From NCBI RefSeq assembly GCF_004138165.1, contig NZ_RYFF01000023.1:1-64000 (forward strand): a DNA stretch of 64,000 nucleotides, written 5' to 3'. A program made the position numbers and the translations under genes. The notes beneath the pieces are model-generated. The model had not been told where the DNA came from and searched no databases. It saw only the letters and a program-made list of their open reading frames with translations. Positions 50,883 through 59,401 of this stretch are shown piece after piece. Source of the DNA: Candidatus Chloroploca sp. Khr17. Lineage in GTDB: Bacteria; Chloroflexota; Chloroflexia; Chloroflexales; Chloroflexaceae. Position 1 is the stretch's first letter, and every line of letters starts with the position of its first letter.

Positions 50883-52117
50883 TGGAGACGGTGGCTATCT
50901 TGCACTACGCTGGTCCGCCCTATGTTGGTGGGGTCGAAATGACCATGGCCGCCCATGCACGGGTGCTGGCTGCCAACGGGTATGCGGTGCGTATGATGAC
51001 AGGCAAAGGTGAGGCGACTGGTTCCAGCCTTACCCAGGTGACCATCCCTGAGCTTGACTCACGTGGGGCGTTGCTTGAAACAATTGCCCGTGAGTTGGCG
51101 CAGGGCCAGGTCAGCGCGACCTTTGAGGCTCTGGTTGATCAGTTGAGTATCTGCCTCGCCGAAGCGCTCGTCGGGGTCAAGGCCCTGATTGTCCATAATG
51201 TGCTCAGTTTGCACAAAAATCTCGCTTTTACCGCTGCGCTGCACCGTCTGCACCGCAGCGGGCAGCTGCCCCCCTTGCTTGCCTGGTGTCACGATTTTGC
51301 CTGGCTCGATCCTCTGTATCTTCCCGAACTTCATGCCGGCTATCCATGGGATCTCTTGCGTCAACCATGGCCCGGGGTGCGTTATGTTGTGGTCTCGGAA
51401 GATCGACGAGGGATGCTGGCAGGTTTGCTTGGTCTTGATCCCGCCGAGGTGACGGTCGTTACCCCCGGGGTCGACCTGGCAACGCTCCTTCATCTGGGGC
51501 CTGCCACCCTGGAACTGGTCAACCGCCTCGGCCTCCTCAACGCCAATCCGCTCTTGCTCTTGCCCGCACGGATCACCAGGCGCAAAAATATTGAACTGGC
51601 GATCACGCTTACCGGAAGTTTACAAGCCTACGGGTATGCGCCCCAACTGGTCATCACCGGGCCACCAGGACCACATAACCCAGCCAATGCCGCCTACCTC
51701 GCTGAATTATTCGCCGTTCGCGAAGCCTCTGGGGCCAAGGTTGCCTTTCTCTATGAAGCCTATACCGATGCGGCAGGGCAGCCGCTGCCCGTTTCCGACG
51801 CGATGGTCGCAGATCTCTTTCGTCTGGCCGATGGGCTGCTCTTTCCGAGTCGCTACGAGGGTTTCGGCATCCCCATGCTCGAAGCTGGTCTGGTCAATCT
51901 GCCCATCTTCTGTAGCGATCTTCCGCCTCTGCGGGCGACTGCTGGCAATGCCGCCACCTATTTCCAGCTTGACGAGCCACCAGACCAGATCGCCAGGCGG
52001 ATGGCGTCCGTGTTTGCCGCCGATCCACGCACCGCCCTCAAACAGCGTGTGCGCACACACTATACATGGGAGGCGATCTTTCACCGTGAGATTGCGCCCT
52101 TGCTTGCTGATGGGTAA
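50882..52117 (+). CDS. GT4-type glycosyltransferase
   Basis: A 411-residue GT-B glycosyltransferase. The N-terminal domain opens with AILHYAGPPYVGGVEMTMAA (residues 4-23), the G-G-V-E loop that binds acceptor, and VHNVLSLHKNLAFTAALHRL. The C-terminal domain has LLLPARITRRKNIELAITLT and the donor-binding FPSRYEGFGIPMLEAGLVNL with E-x-x-x-x-x-x-E. GTG start overlaps the preceding stop. Its location between a hydrolase and a glucosyl-3-phosphoglycerate synthase suggests it acts on the same compatible solute, for example as a mannosylglucosyl-3-phosphoglycerate synthase (GT4, MggA) or as an alternative synthase. That assignment is by context only. Confidence 0.85.
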   Translation: METVAILHYAGPPYVGGVEMTMAAHARVLAANGYAVRMMTGKGEATGSSLTQVTIPELDSRGALLETIARELAQGQVSATFEALVDQLSICLAEALVGVKALIVHNVLSLHKNLAFTAALHRLHRSGQLPPLLAWCHDFAWLDPLYLPELHAGYPWDLLRQPWPGVRYVVVSEDRRGMLAGLLGLDPAEVTVVTPGVDLATLLHLGPATLELVNRLGLLNANPLLLLPARITRRKNIELAITLTGSLQAYGYAPQLVITGPPGPHNPANAAYLAELFAVREASGAKVAFLYEAYTDAAGQPLPVSDAMVADLFRLADGLLFPSRYEGFGIPMLEAGLVNLPIFCSDLPPLRATAGNAATYFQLDEPPDQIARRMASVFAADPRTALKQRVRTHYTWEAIFHREIAPLLADG

Positions 52118-52169
52118 GCCTATCACCAAGCAACTGTCGTCACAACCCTAACTACGGCGAGAGGAAAGT

Positions 52170-54038
52170 ATGACTCAGATACACAATGGAAATGGTGATT
52201 TTGTGGTGCTCATGCCAGCCCGTGACCCTGATAAGGTTCAGGTGCTGCTCCCTACCGCTACGGCCCTCGCCCATCACCACAATGGGCGTGTGATTATCCT
52301 CGGCATTGCCCAGGTGCCCGAAGGTCAGCCGTTGAGCGATGGCATGCTCGAAACTCGTCGCATCCGCGCTGGCTATGATACCCTCAGAGACCTGAATGCC
52401 TCGGGGGTTCCCGTCAGTACGATGATTATGGTGGCCCACGATCTGACCGAGGGCATTCGTACCGCCGTCAAAGAACAGGCCGCTGGGATGATTTTGCTCG
52501 GCTGGCAGGCCGATCAGTCTTCGTCAGAACGGCTCTTTGGGCCACCAATTGATACGTTGTTGCGTGAACCCCCTTGCGATGTGGTGGTGATCCGTTTGCA
52601 AGATGGCGAGCGCTGGCGCCGCGTGCTCTTGCCTGTCCGCGGTGGCCCGCATACGCCGCTGGCCTGCGAAGTCGCGCTGGCCCTGGCGGAACAGCACGAG
52701 GCCGCGATCAGTGTGCTCTATGCCGCGAATCCGCGCATGCCCGATAATGTCGCCGTGCGCGAAAGCCTCCAGGCGCTCCGGACGATGCCTCGGGTCACAC
52801 GCTGGCTCGAACGCACGATTCCTGCCGAACAAGCGATCCTTTCTGAGGCCCCTGACCATCAGGCGATTGTGCTCGGCGTCACTGGGCGTCAGGGCGATCC
52901 CGAAGCCCCCCTTGGCCCCCTTGCCGACCGGATTTTGCGCCACGCTGACACAACCGTTGTCCTCGTTCGCCACCGGATGGCCCAGGACGAAGAGCGCGCC
53001 CAACAGATCTGGCAGCAGAATCGCGATCTCTCGGCGACCGTCGATCGCTGGTTCGCCGAAAATACCTTTAGCTCCTCTGAGTTTGAAGATCTGCAACGCT
53101 TGCTCGCACTCAAGCAACAGCAGGGGGTGACGATTAGTCTGGCCCTGCCAACGCTCAATGAAGAAGAGACGATTGGGCCGATTATCGAGCAGTTGCAAGC
53201 ACAACTCGTTGCCGGAACACCAATCCTTGATGAACTGGTCTTGATTGATAGTGGCTCCGATGATCGTACCCGCGAGATCGCCGCGAGCCTCGGCGTTCCT
53301 GTCTATGCCCATCAAGAGATCTTGCCCCAGTATGGCTCCTTTGTCGGCAAGGGCGAGGCGCTCTGGAAGAGTCTCTATGTGCTCAACGGTGATCTGATTG
53401 CCTGGTGCGATACCGATATCAGGAATTTCCATCCCCGCTTTGTCTTCGGCGTGCTTGGCCCGCTGCTCCACGATCGCCGCATCGTCTATACCAAGGGCTT
53501 TTATCGTCGCCCGCTTCAGTTTGGCGATCAGTTGACCGCCAGCGGCGGCGGACGCGTGACCGAACTGACCGCACGCCCGCTCCTCAATCTCTTCTACCCC
53601 GAGCTCTCGGGCATGCTGCAACCCCTTTCGGGTGAGTATGCCGGGCGACGCACGGCCCTCGAGCAGATCCCCTTCTTTACCGGCTATGGCGTGGAAACCG
53701 GGATGCTGATCGATCTGCTCGAACGGTATGGCCTCGGTGCGCTGGGCCAGGTTGACCTGCTCGAACGGGTGCATCGCAATCAGACGCTGGTGTCACTCTC
53801 CAAGATGGCCTTTGCCATTACGCAGGTGGTCATTCAACGCATGGAACAGCGCCAGCGTGTCAGCCTGCTTGAGCCAGTGAACCAGACGATGAAGCTGATT
53901 ACGCAACGTGACGACGGCGGCTTCCACCTCGAACTCCGTGAAATTCGTGACCACGAGCGCCCAGCAATGGTGGATATCCCCGAGTACCGCCGTCTCCGCG
54001 GCCTCGAGAGTGACGCTGAACCGCGTCAGGAAGGCTAA
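52170..54038 (+). CDS. gpgS: fusion of two UspA domains with glucosyl-3-phosphoglycerate synthase
   Basis: A 622-residue protein. Residues about 10-145 and 148-265 are two universal-stress-protein (UspA) modules, with FVVLMPARDPDKVQVLLPTA, MILLGWQADQSSSERLFGPP (the G-x-x-x-x-G nucleotide-binding turn) and a second VLLPVRGGPHTPLACEVALA. From about 310 to 610 is a GT81 synthase: ISLALPTLNEEETIGPIIEQ, VLIDSGSDDRTREIAASLGV, LIAWCDTDIRNFHPRFVFG, TASGGGRVTELTARPLLNLF and GEYAGRRTALEQIPFFTGYG. GpgS joins UDP- or GDP-glucose to 3-phosphoglycerate, the first step in glucosylglycerate synthesis. GpgS is usually about 320 residues, so the UspA half is an addition that could make it respond to ATP or stress. 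Confidence 0.9.
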   Translation: MTQIHNGNGDFVVLMPARDPDKVQVLLPTATALAHHHNGRVIILGIAQVPEGQPLSDGMLETRRIRAGYDTLRDLNASGVPVSTMIMVAHDLTEGIRTAVKEQAAGMILLGWQADQSSSERLFGPPIDTLLREPPCDVVVIRLQDGERWRRVLLPVRGGPHTPLACEVALALAEQHEAAISVLYAANPRMPDNVAVRESLQALRTMPRVTRWLERTIPAEQAILSEAPDHQAIVLGVTGRQGDPEAPLGPLADRILRHADTTVVLVRHRMAQDEERAQQIWQQNRDLSATVDRWFAENTFSSSEFEDLQRLLALKQQQGVTISLALPTLNEEETIGPIIEQLQAQLVAGTPILDELVLIDSGSDDRTREIAASLGVPVYAHQEILPQYGSFVGKGEALWKSLYVLNGDLIAWCDTDIRNFHPRFVFGVLGPLLHDRRIVYTKGFYRRPLQFGDQLTASGGGRVTELTARPLLNLFYPELSGMLQPLSGEYAGRRTALEQIPFFTGYGVETGMLIDLLERYGLGALGQVDLLERVHRNQTLVSLSKMAFAITQVVIQRMEQRQRVSLLEPVNQTMKLITQRDDGGFHLELREIRDHERPAMVDIPEYRRLRGLESDAEPRQEG

Positions 54039-54045
54039 CGCAACG

Positions 54046-55779
54046 ATGCACGCGACCTCTCAAGACCGGATCGAGGCGCTGCTCGCCTCACTCTACGGGG
54101 CAGACGTGGGCCAGCAAACCAGTCAGCGCTTGCTGACCATGCTTCAGGCCTATGCTATCCGCTGCCCCCAACCCGGCCCGGCCCGCCCTCTCGATGAACG
54201 CCTGGCCGCCGACGATATCATCCTGATTACCTACGGCGATCAGTTCCGCGAGCCAGAACGCACGCCGTTGCAGAGCCTGGCCTCGGCGCTGGACGGTCCT
54301 TTTGCCAATATTGTCAGTGGCGTTCACATCCTGCCCTTCTATCCCTCCACCTCTGACGATGGCTTCTCGGTGGTTGACTATACGGCCGTTGACCCTGCGC
54401 TCGGCACCTGGCACGACATTGAGGCGTTACGGGCCAGGTATCGCCTGATGTTCGATGCTGTGGTCAATCATATTTCGGCCAGTAGCACCTGGTTTCGCGA
54501 TCTGCTCGCTGGCGTGCCCGGTGCCGAGGCACGTTTTATCAGCCTCGACCCCAACACTGATCTCCGCCAGGTCACCCGCCCCCGCGTCACGCCACTCCTG
54601 ACGCCCTTCAAGACGCCGATGGGGGTGCGGCATATTTGGACAACCTTCAGTGCCGACCAGATCGATCTCAATTTTGCCAATCCCGACCTCTTGCTCGAGA
54701 TGACCGCCGTGCTGCTGGAGTATGTCGCCAAGGGTGCCAGTTTGATCCGGCTTGATGCCATCGGCTATTTGTGGAAGGAGGTCGGCACACGCTGCATCCA
54801 TCTCCCCCAGACCCATCAGGTCGTCCAACTCTGGCGGGCGGTACTCGATCACGTCGCCCCCGATGTGCTACTCATCACCGAGACCAACGTGCCCCATGCC
54901 GATAATGTCAGCTATTTCGGCGACGGTAGCAACGAAGCCCAACTTGTCTACCAGTTCCCGCTGGCCCCCCTGGTGCTGCATAGCATCGCAACCGGCGACG
55001 CCCGTCAACTCAGCGGCTGGGCCGCCGGGTTAAGCCTGCCATCGTCAACGACAACCTTCTTCAACTTCCTCGCCTCGCACGACGGCATCGGCGTCGTGCC
55101 GGCAACAGGCATCTTGAGTCAGGCGGAGATCGGGGCGCTCTGTGGCCAGATCGAGCGCCATGGGGGGCGCGTCTCGTACAAGTCCAACCCCGACGGCTCG
55201 CAGAGTCCCTACGAGATCAATAGCACCTGGTTCGATGCGCTCTCTGACCCAGCGAGCGACGAACCGATGACCCGCAAAATCGACCGCTTCATCGCCTCAC
55301 AAGCGATCATGCTGGCCCTCCAAGGCGTCCCCGGGGTCTACATCCACAGCCTGGTCGGCTCAGGCAACGATCACGCCGGCCTACAAGCGAGTGGCATCCA
55401 CCGACGACTCAACCGCGAAAAATGGGGTCTCGCCGAACTAACGGCGCGGCTCGCCGATTCTACCCGACGTGAAGGAACGGTGCTCGCACGCATGGCGCAC
55501 CTCATCCGCACCCGCCGCGCTGCACCCGCCTTTCACCCCAACGGCAGCCAACAGATCCACAATCTCGACCCCGCCATCTTCGCCGTCGAACGCCACGCAC
55601 CCGACGGCAGCCAGCGGATCCTCTGTCTCCACAATGTCAGCGCCACAACCCGGCAAGTCAACCTACCAACGGATCCAACCTGTACCCTGCTCGATCTGAT
55701 CAGCGGCAGACCCGTCACCCTCACCGGCTCAACGTGTACCCTAGAACCATACCAGGTACGCTGGCTCACCGTGAGCTAG
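54046..55779 (+). CDS. GH13_18 phosphorylase, glucosylglycerate phosphorylase candidate
   Basis: A 577-residue member of the sucrose-phosphorylase subfamily of GH13. ATG 54046 follows TCAGGAAGG, 7 bases after the gpgS stop; the longer frame lies inside gpgS. Conserved regions are HILPFYPSTSDDGFSVVDYT, MFDAVVNHISASSTWF, SLIRLDAIGYLWKE with the nucleophile Asp, VLLITETNVPH with the acid/base Glu, and FNFLASHDGIGVVPATGILS with the third Asp. Subfamily members split sucrose, sucrose-6-phosphate, glucosylglycerate or glucosylglycerol with phosphate. Next to GpgS, glucosylglycerate phosphorylase is the best guess, giving glucose-1-phosphate and glycerate. Together with the GH63-like gene the operon would have two routes of breakdown. 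Confidence 0.85.
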   Translation: MHATSQDRIEALLASLYGADVGQQTSQRLLTMLQAYAIRCPQPGPARPLDERLAADDIILITYGDQFREPERTPLQSLASALDGPFANIVSGVHILPFYPSTSDDGFSVVDYTAVDPALGTWHDIEALRARYRLMFDAVVNHISASSTWFRDLLAGVPGAEARFISLDPNTDLRQVTRPRVTPLLTPFKTPMGVRHIWTTFSADQIDLNFANPDLLLEMTAVLLEYVAKGASLIRLDAIGYLWKEVGTRCIHLPQTHQVVQLWRAVLDHVAPDVLLITETNVPHADNVSYFGDGSNEAQLVYQFPLAPLVLHSIATGDARQLSGWAAGLSLPSSTTTFFNFLASHDGIGVVPATGILSQAEIGALCGQIERHGGRVSYKSNPDGSQSPYEINSTWFDALSDPASDEPMTRKIDRFIASQAIMLALQGVPGVYIHSLVGSGNDHAGLQASGIHRRLNREKWGLAELTARLADSTRREGTVLARMAHLIRTRRAAPAFHPNGSQQIHNLDPAIFAVERHAPDGSQRILCLHNVSATTRQVNLPTDPTCTLLDLISGRPVTLTGSTCTLEPYQVRWLTVS

Positions 55780-55811
55780 CAAAGTGGTTGTCACTTCAGC
55801 AAAACGCACAA

Positions 55812-55855
55812 TGCACCAGGCAGGGCAGCGCGTACGCGCTGCCCTGCCTGGTGCA
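55812..55855. terminator. 44-bp perfect palindrome after the glucosylglycerate operon
   Basis: The two 22-base halves, starting TGCACCAGGCAGGGCAGCGC, are exact reverse complements with no loop. As RNA it would be a long hairpin without a U run. It lies just after the phosphorylase gene. The region to 56015 holds no gene. Confidence 0.65.
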
Positions 55856-56015
55856 ACATTTCCCGCACAATGTTCGTTGTATAACTAGGTCGCCTTGTAC
55901 GTAAGCCAAGGTTTCAAGCTATGGTACAGTTCGAAGGCGTGCATCGCATGCTGATGCGGTCGGCTCTACTTCCTATTTTCTACTTCCTAACTGCTTGTCG
56001 AAGGAGAATCTCATC

Positions 56016-56591
56016 ATGGGCGGATCTCTCATCTTTATCCTCTTGATCGTCATCGTCCTGGCCGGTGCTGTCACGTTCCTGGTGCTCTACAACAGCCTGA
56101 TTGGCAAACGCAACCAGGTTGATCAGGCCTTCGCCAGCATTGACGTGATGCTCAAAAAACGCTACGACCTGATCCCGAACTTGATCGCGACCGTGCAAAC
56201 CTATATGGGCCACGAACGCGCCTTGCTGACTGAATTGACCGAACTGCGCACGCGGGCAATGGCCGGGGATATTACCCCCGAACAACGCGTCGCGACCGAG
56301 AATCAGATCAGTGGCGCCATTGGGCGTTTGATGGTGTCAGTCGAGAATTATCCCGATCTGAAATCCAGTCAGAACTTCTTGCAACTTCAGGCCAGCCTAA
56401 ACGAGACCGAAGAGCAGATCTCGGCCTCACGGCGCGCCTACAATGCGGCAGTCACCGACTACAATAATGCCGTGCAGATGGTGCCGACCAATATCATTGC
56501 CGGCATGATCGGGATGCAGCCCCGCACCCTCTTTGTGGCCGCCGAAGCCGAGCGCCGCAACGTTGATGTGCAGAGCATGTTTCAGAGGTAA
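56016..56591 (+). CDS. LemA family protein
   Basis: A 191-residue membrane protein. I prefer ATG 56016, which has AAGGAG 9 bases upstream, over an earlier TTG. The N-terminal helix (about residues 4-26, LIFILLIVIVLAGAVTFLVL) anchors it. The rest is a helical domain with the family pattern NQVDQAFASIDVMLKKRYDL then IPNLIATVQTYMGHER, and SENFLQLQASLNETEEQI-like near the middle (here SSQNFLQLQASLNETEEQI), ending in TLFVAAEAERRNVDVQSM. The LemA function is not settled. Only 5 bases separate it from a DUF3137 gene, a pairing common in bacteria, so the two probably work together in the cell envelope. Confidence 0.95.
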   Translation: MGGSLIFILLIVIVLAGAVTFLVLYNSLIGKRNQVDQAFASIDVMLKKRYDLIPNLIATVQTYMGHERALLTELTELRTRAMAGDITPEQRVATENQISGAIGRLMVSVENYPDLKSSQNFLQLQASLNETEEQISASRRAYNAAVTDYNNAVQMVPTNIIAGMIGMQPRTLFVAAEAERRNVDVQSMFQR

Positions 56592-56596
56592 CGGCT

Positions 56597-57601
56597 ATGA
56601 CTGATCATACGACAACGCTTGCATCACTCTACGAGCGCGAGTTGCGACCTATTGCAACCGAACTTGAGCAGCATCGGCGTAGTGTGCGTCAACGTGCGAT
56701 GGTCGTAGGGCTAGGCCTGTTTGGCGGCACAGCCCTCCTGCTCCTCCTTAGTCTGATCATCGTGCCCACAAGCTTCTTCTTCTTCGTTGCCTTTGGCCTC
56801 ATTGCCCTTGCCGTTGTTGCCTGGAATGCCCTTATGAATGGAGCGTTTCAGAACTATCGCCGCTCCTTCAAAGACAATGTGATCACCCGCCTCGTCAAAC
56901 TGGTTGACGATTCATTGCAGTACGCCCCGGGTCAGGGCATCTCCCGGGAAGAGTTCCGCACTAGCCAGTTGTATACCCACGGCATCGACCGCTACAAGTG
57001 CGAAGATCTCTTTTATGGGCTGGTCGGCGCAACGGATATCCGCTTTTCCGAGATCCACGCCGAATACAAGCAGACGTCAACCGACTCAAAGGGCAATACG
57101 ACCACAACCTACCACACCATTTTCAAAGGCGTCTTCTTCATTGGCGATTTTCACAAGGATTTTCTCGGCCAGACGATCGTTATGCCAAGTGGAGGCAGTG
57201 GTCTCCTGGCCGACTTCGGGCGCACGCTGCAAAACTTTGGCACAACGCTGATCGGTCAGGGTGACCGCATCGTCCAGCTTGAAGACCCTGAGTTTATGGA
57301 ACTCTTCTCGGTGCGTTCCACCGATCAGGTCGAAGCACGGTATATTCTTTCCACAAGCCTAATGCGCCGCCTGATCGAGTTCCGCACCCGCCTCAACACA
57401 CCAATTGCGGTCTCATTTATCAATTCCAACATCTACATCGCGATCCCGACCACCAAAGACCACTTCGAACCACCCGGGCTCTGGTCGGGCAATGCGCAAC
57501 TCTCGATGCAACAATTCGAGGCCTACCTCGAAGATATTCGCCTCGCCGCAGCGATTGTCGAGGATCTCAACCTCAACACCCGCATCTGGAGCAAGCAATA
57601 G
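56597..57601 (+). CDS. DUF3137 family membrane protein
   Basis: A 334-residue protein with two adjacent helices (about residues 36-80) near the N-terminus and a large C-terminal domain. DRYKCEDLFYGLVGATDIRF, SEIHAEYKQTSTDSKGNTTT, TIFKGVFFIGDFHKDFLGQT and VQLEDPEFMELFSVRSTDQV match DUF3137, a galanin-like/PH-domain-like family commonly next to lemA. The function is unknown. It is the second gene of the lemA operon; GTAACGGCT is all that separates the stop and start. Two short imperfect repeats and relics follow the gene. Confidence 0.88.
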   Translation: MTDHTTTLASLYERELRPIATELEQHRRSVRQRAMVVGLGLFGGTALLLLLSLIIVPTSFFFFVAFGLIALAVVAWNALMNGAFQNYRRSFKDNVITRLVKLVDDSLQYAPGQGISREEFRTSQLYTHGIDRYKCEDLFYGLVGATDIRFSEIHAEYKQTSTDSKGNTTTTYHTIFKGVFFIGDFHKDFLGQTIVMPSGGSGLLADFGRTLQNFGTTLIGQGDRIVQLEDPEFMELFSVRSTDQVEARYILSTSLMRRLIEFRTRLNTPIAVSFINSNIYIAIPTTKDHFEPPGLWSGNAQLSMQQFEAYLEDIRLAAAIVEDLNLNTRIWSKQ

Positions 57602-57687
57602 TGATCTGTTGCCACCAATGGTCGTGAGCCGATCATGCTCGGGTTGGTCGCGAGCATGATCGATCGGCTGAAGCTCAAAACGACTCC

Positions 57688-58023
57688 TTTATCCGCAAAT
57701 TGTTTTTGTCCGCAGATTACGCAGATTTCTTTAGGTGTTTTCTTGTAGATTTAGAACTATGCGTTTGTGTTGTAGACTTTTATTGCCAAAGTTGAGAAGT
57801 AGCCCTTTGTGTTTTTTGCTGGCCTTCAGGTAGTTCAGTAATGGTACACGGCCTCAAGAAAGCCGTGGCCTAGCTCACGATGTACGGCCATAGCTGCGCC
57901 AATAAGGGCGTAGGTTTGGGGATCGCGTTGCGCGTTGTGATCCATGATCGTAAAATCCGTCTACTCTACAAATAAGAAAATCTGCGTAATCTGCGTAATC
58001 TGCGGACAAAATTTGCGGATAAA
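57688..58023. repeat. inverted repeat pair bracketing a gene relic
   Basis: The left arm TTTATCCGCAAAT ... GTCCGCAGATTACGCAGATTT (57688-57728) is matched in reverse by AAATCTGCGTAATCTGCG ... GCGGATAAA (57978-58023). The right arm has one extra 9-bp unit, TAATCTGCG. The two bracket a GxxExxY gene relic, like the ends of a small mobile unit. Confidence 0.7.
57731..57945 (-). pseudogene. internally deleted GxxExxY protein gene
   Basis: From ATG 57945 the minus strand reads [20 protein letters not shown] then EAVYHY and a stop, the start of GxxExxY proteins (family named for G-x-x-E-x-x-Y, here G-H-G-F-L-E-A-V-Y). The next frame then reads YLKASKKHKGLLLNFGNKSL then QHKRIVL, the family's C-terminal end. 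The middle 60-70 residues are missing, so a deletion with frame change has joined the two ends. The family is a PD-(D/E)XK-like group of unknown role. Confidence 0.75.
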
Positions 58024-58065
58024 TGAGGCGTTTGACGGTAAAACTCCCATGGGCGCTGCGCCGGA

Positions 58066-58356
58066 TCAGACATGAATAGCTTCCTTCTCGATCGTCGGTC
58101 GCAACTCCGACCGGAGGGCCTTTTCCGTGACCAGATCGACTGGGCAGCCAAACAGGTCTTCCAGGTAGAACTGCACCCCAAAGTACCGCGCCGAGGTAGC
58201 AGGCCCATCGAAGGCCACCAGAATATCAATGTCGCTATTGGGGCGCGCTGCATTGCGTGCGGTAGAGCCGAAGAGAGCCAGACGCACGACACCATAGCGC
58301 TCCATAAGCATAGGCTTGACCCGTGTCAGTAACTCAAGAACCTGTGCTGCATTCAT
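58066..58356 (-). CDS. MNT-type nucleotidyltransferase domain protein (orphan)
   Basis: A 96-residue minimal nucleotidyltransferase. The fold motif LALFGSTARNAARPNSDIDI then LVAFDG (residues 26-51) has the G-S and D-x-D residues that bind metal and nucleotide, and VDLVTEKALRSELRPTIEKE is the normal C-terminal strand-helix. MNT proteins usually act as antitoxins of HEPN RNases by AMPylating or phosphorylating them (MntA-HepT). Here no HEPN gene follows; the downstream side holds a repeat-bracketed relic, so the partner may have been lost. No clear ribosome site is seen. Confidence 0.8.
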   Translation of the reverse strand: MNAAQVLELLTRVKPMLMERYGVVRLALFGSTARNAARPNSDIDILVAFDGPATSARYFGVQFYLEDLFGCPVDLVTEKALRSELRPTIEKEAIHV

Positions 58357-58659
58357 AAGTGGTTTCCTTTAGGAAGGGAAGCCTCCGGTGGGTAAAACGT
58401 TCAAGAATCGCTCTGTTCTATTATATATACATTGCAGCCAATTGCTGTTGCAGCTTCCCCGCCGCCGTCACGCTGATCAAGCGCTCCTTAACCAAACGCT
58501 CAACGATACCAGAGAGCAGAAGATAACGTAGCTCTTTTAACGCCCTAGCGTAAGGCGGTACCGTTCACCCCTTGTCCTCAGCATGGTGCGCGTCGGCTTG
58601 ATGCACGCGAAGCCGCGAAGCCGCGAAGGCGTGGGGGATTTATGCGAAGCTGGTATACT
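58357..58659 (-). other. gene-poor segment with a possible relic and a direct repeat
   Basis: On the minus strand a frame at about 58420-58540 reads LKELRYLLLSGIVERLVKER then LISVTAAGKLQQQLAAMYI, which has a protein-like composition but no start or family I recognise. A 62-bp unit with the motif CAGCATGGTGCGCGTCGGCT (58570-58631) recurs at 58665-58726 with one mismatch. No intact gene is supported. Confidence 0.4.
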
Positions 58660-59103
58660 TCATTCCTTGTCTTCAGCATGGTGCGCGTCGGCTTGATGCA
58701 CGCGAAGCCGCGAAGCCGCGAAGGCGGTGTGGTTGTTCACAATGCGTTTGATGCCGGCTTTAAAGGTTGGAGCACCGAAGTTGATCAACAACCCAAGCGG
58801 TAGCCGGAGCAGGCGCAGGTAGGTAAGCACCTGTTTGCTGTGAACCGGCGCGAGTTATTCGACGGACTTCAATTCAACCAGCAGACGACCTTCAATCAGC
58901 AAATCAGCGCGAAACCCTTCCGCAAAGGTGATACCCTCAAACTCAATAGGCACCGGGAACTGTCGTTGCACATGCAATCCACGCTGTGCGATGGTATGCG
59001 CCAGCACAACTTCATACACCGATTCGAGCAATCCTGGCCCAAGACCGGTATGAACCTTATAACCACAATCGACAACCACCTCGGCAAGCGCTTCAATCTC
59101 CAT
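58660..59103 (-). pseudogene. GxxExxY protein gene with a nonsense codon
   Basis: From ATG 59103 the frame gives GYKVHTGLGPGLLESVYEVV (G-L-L-E-S-V-Y), FPVPIEFEGITFAEGFRADL and LLVELKSVE, then TAA at 58855-58857. After it the same frame continues LAPVHSKQVLTYLRLLRLPL then GLLINFGAPTFKAGIKRIV, the expected rest of the family. One base change (CAA to TAA) accounts for the stop. The C-terminal tail, HTAFAASRLRVHQADAHHA, is made of the repeat sequence. This is a full-length copy next to the deleted copy at 57731-57945. Confidence 0.8.
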
Positions 59104-59401
59104 CGCCCCAATCCTCCTCCTCTTGCGCCTTCACCCCTTCACCCCTTCGCGTGAGTCCCTCTTCACCCCTTCACCCCTTCGCGTGAGCCCCCTTCGCGCC
59201 TTCGCGTGAGCCTGAGGGCGCAGCAGCAATGAGACCTGCCTCTGCACCCCGGGCCGGCCAGGGGCTGCTGCGCCCCTACGTGCACGATCAAACCCTTCGC
59301 GTCCCTCTTCGCGCCTTCGCGGCTTCGCGTGAGCCCCCTTCGCGCCTTCGCGCCTTCGCGTGAGCCCCCTTCGCGCCTTCGCGCCTTCGCGTGAGCCCCC
59401 T
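59104..59401. repeat. tract of CTTCGCGCCTTCGCGTGAG-type repeats
   Basis: Many copies of CTTCGCG(CC), CACCCCTT and CGTGAG-CCC motifs between the GxxExxY relic and the M24 peptidase gene, with a GC-rich palindromic insert at about 59220-59285. Shorter relatives are at 21700-21730 and 37073-37136. There is no gene; translations are AKARR-type artefacts. Confidence 0.8.

Noticed and set aside
58570-58726. CRISPR-like spacing of the 62-bp direct repeat
   Set aside because: Only two copies, unit too long and no spacer of constant size. It is a simple duplication.
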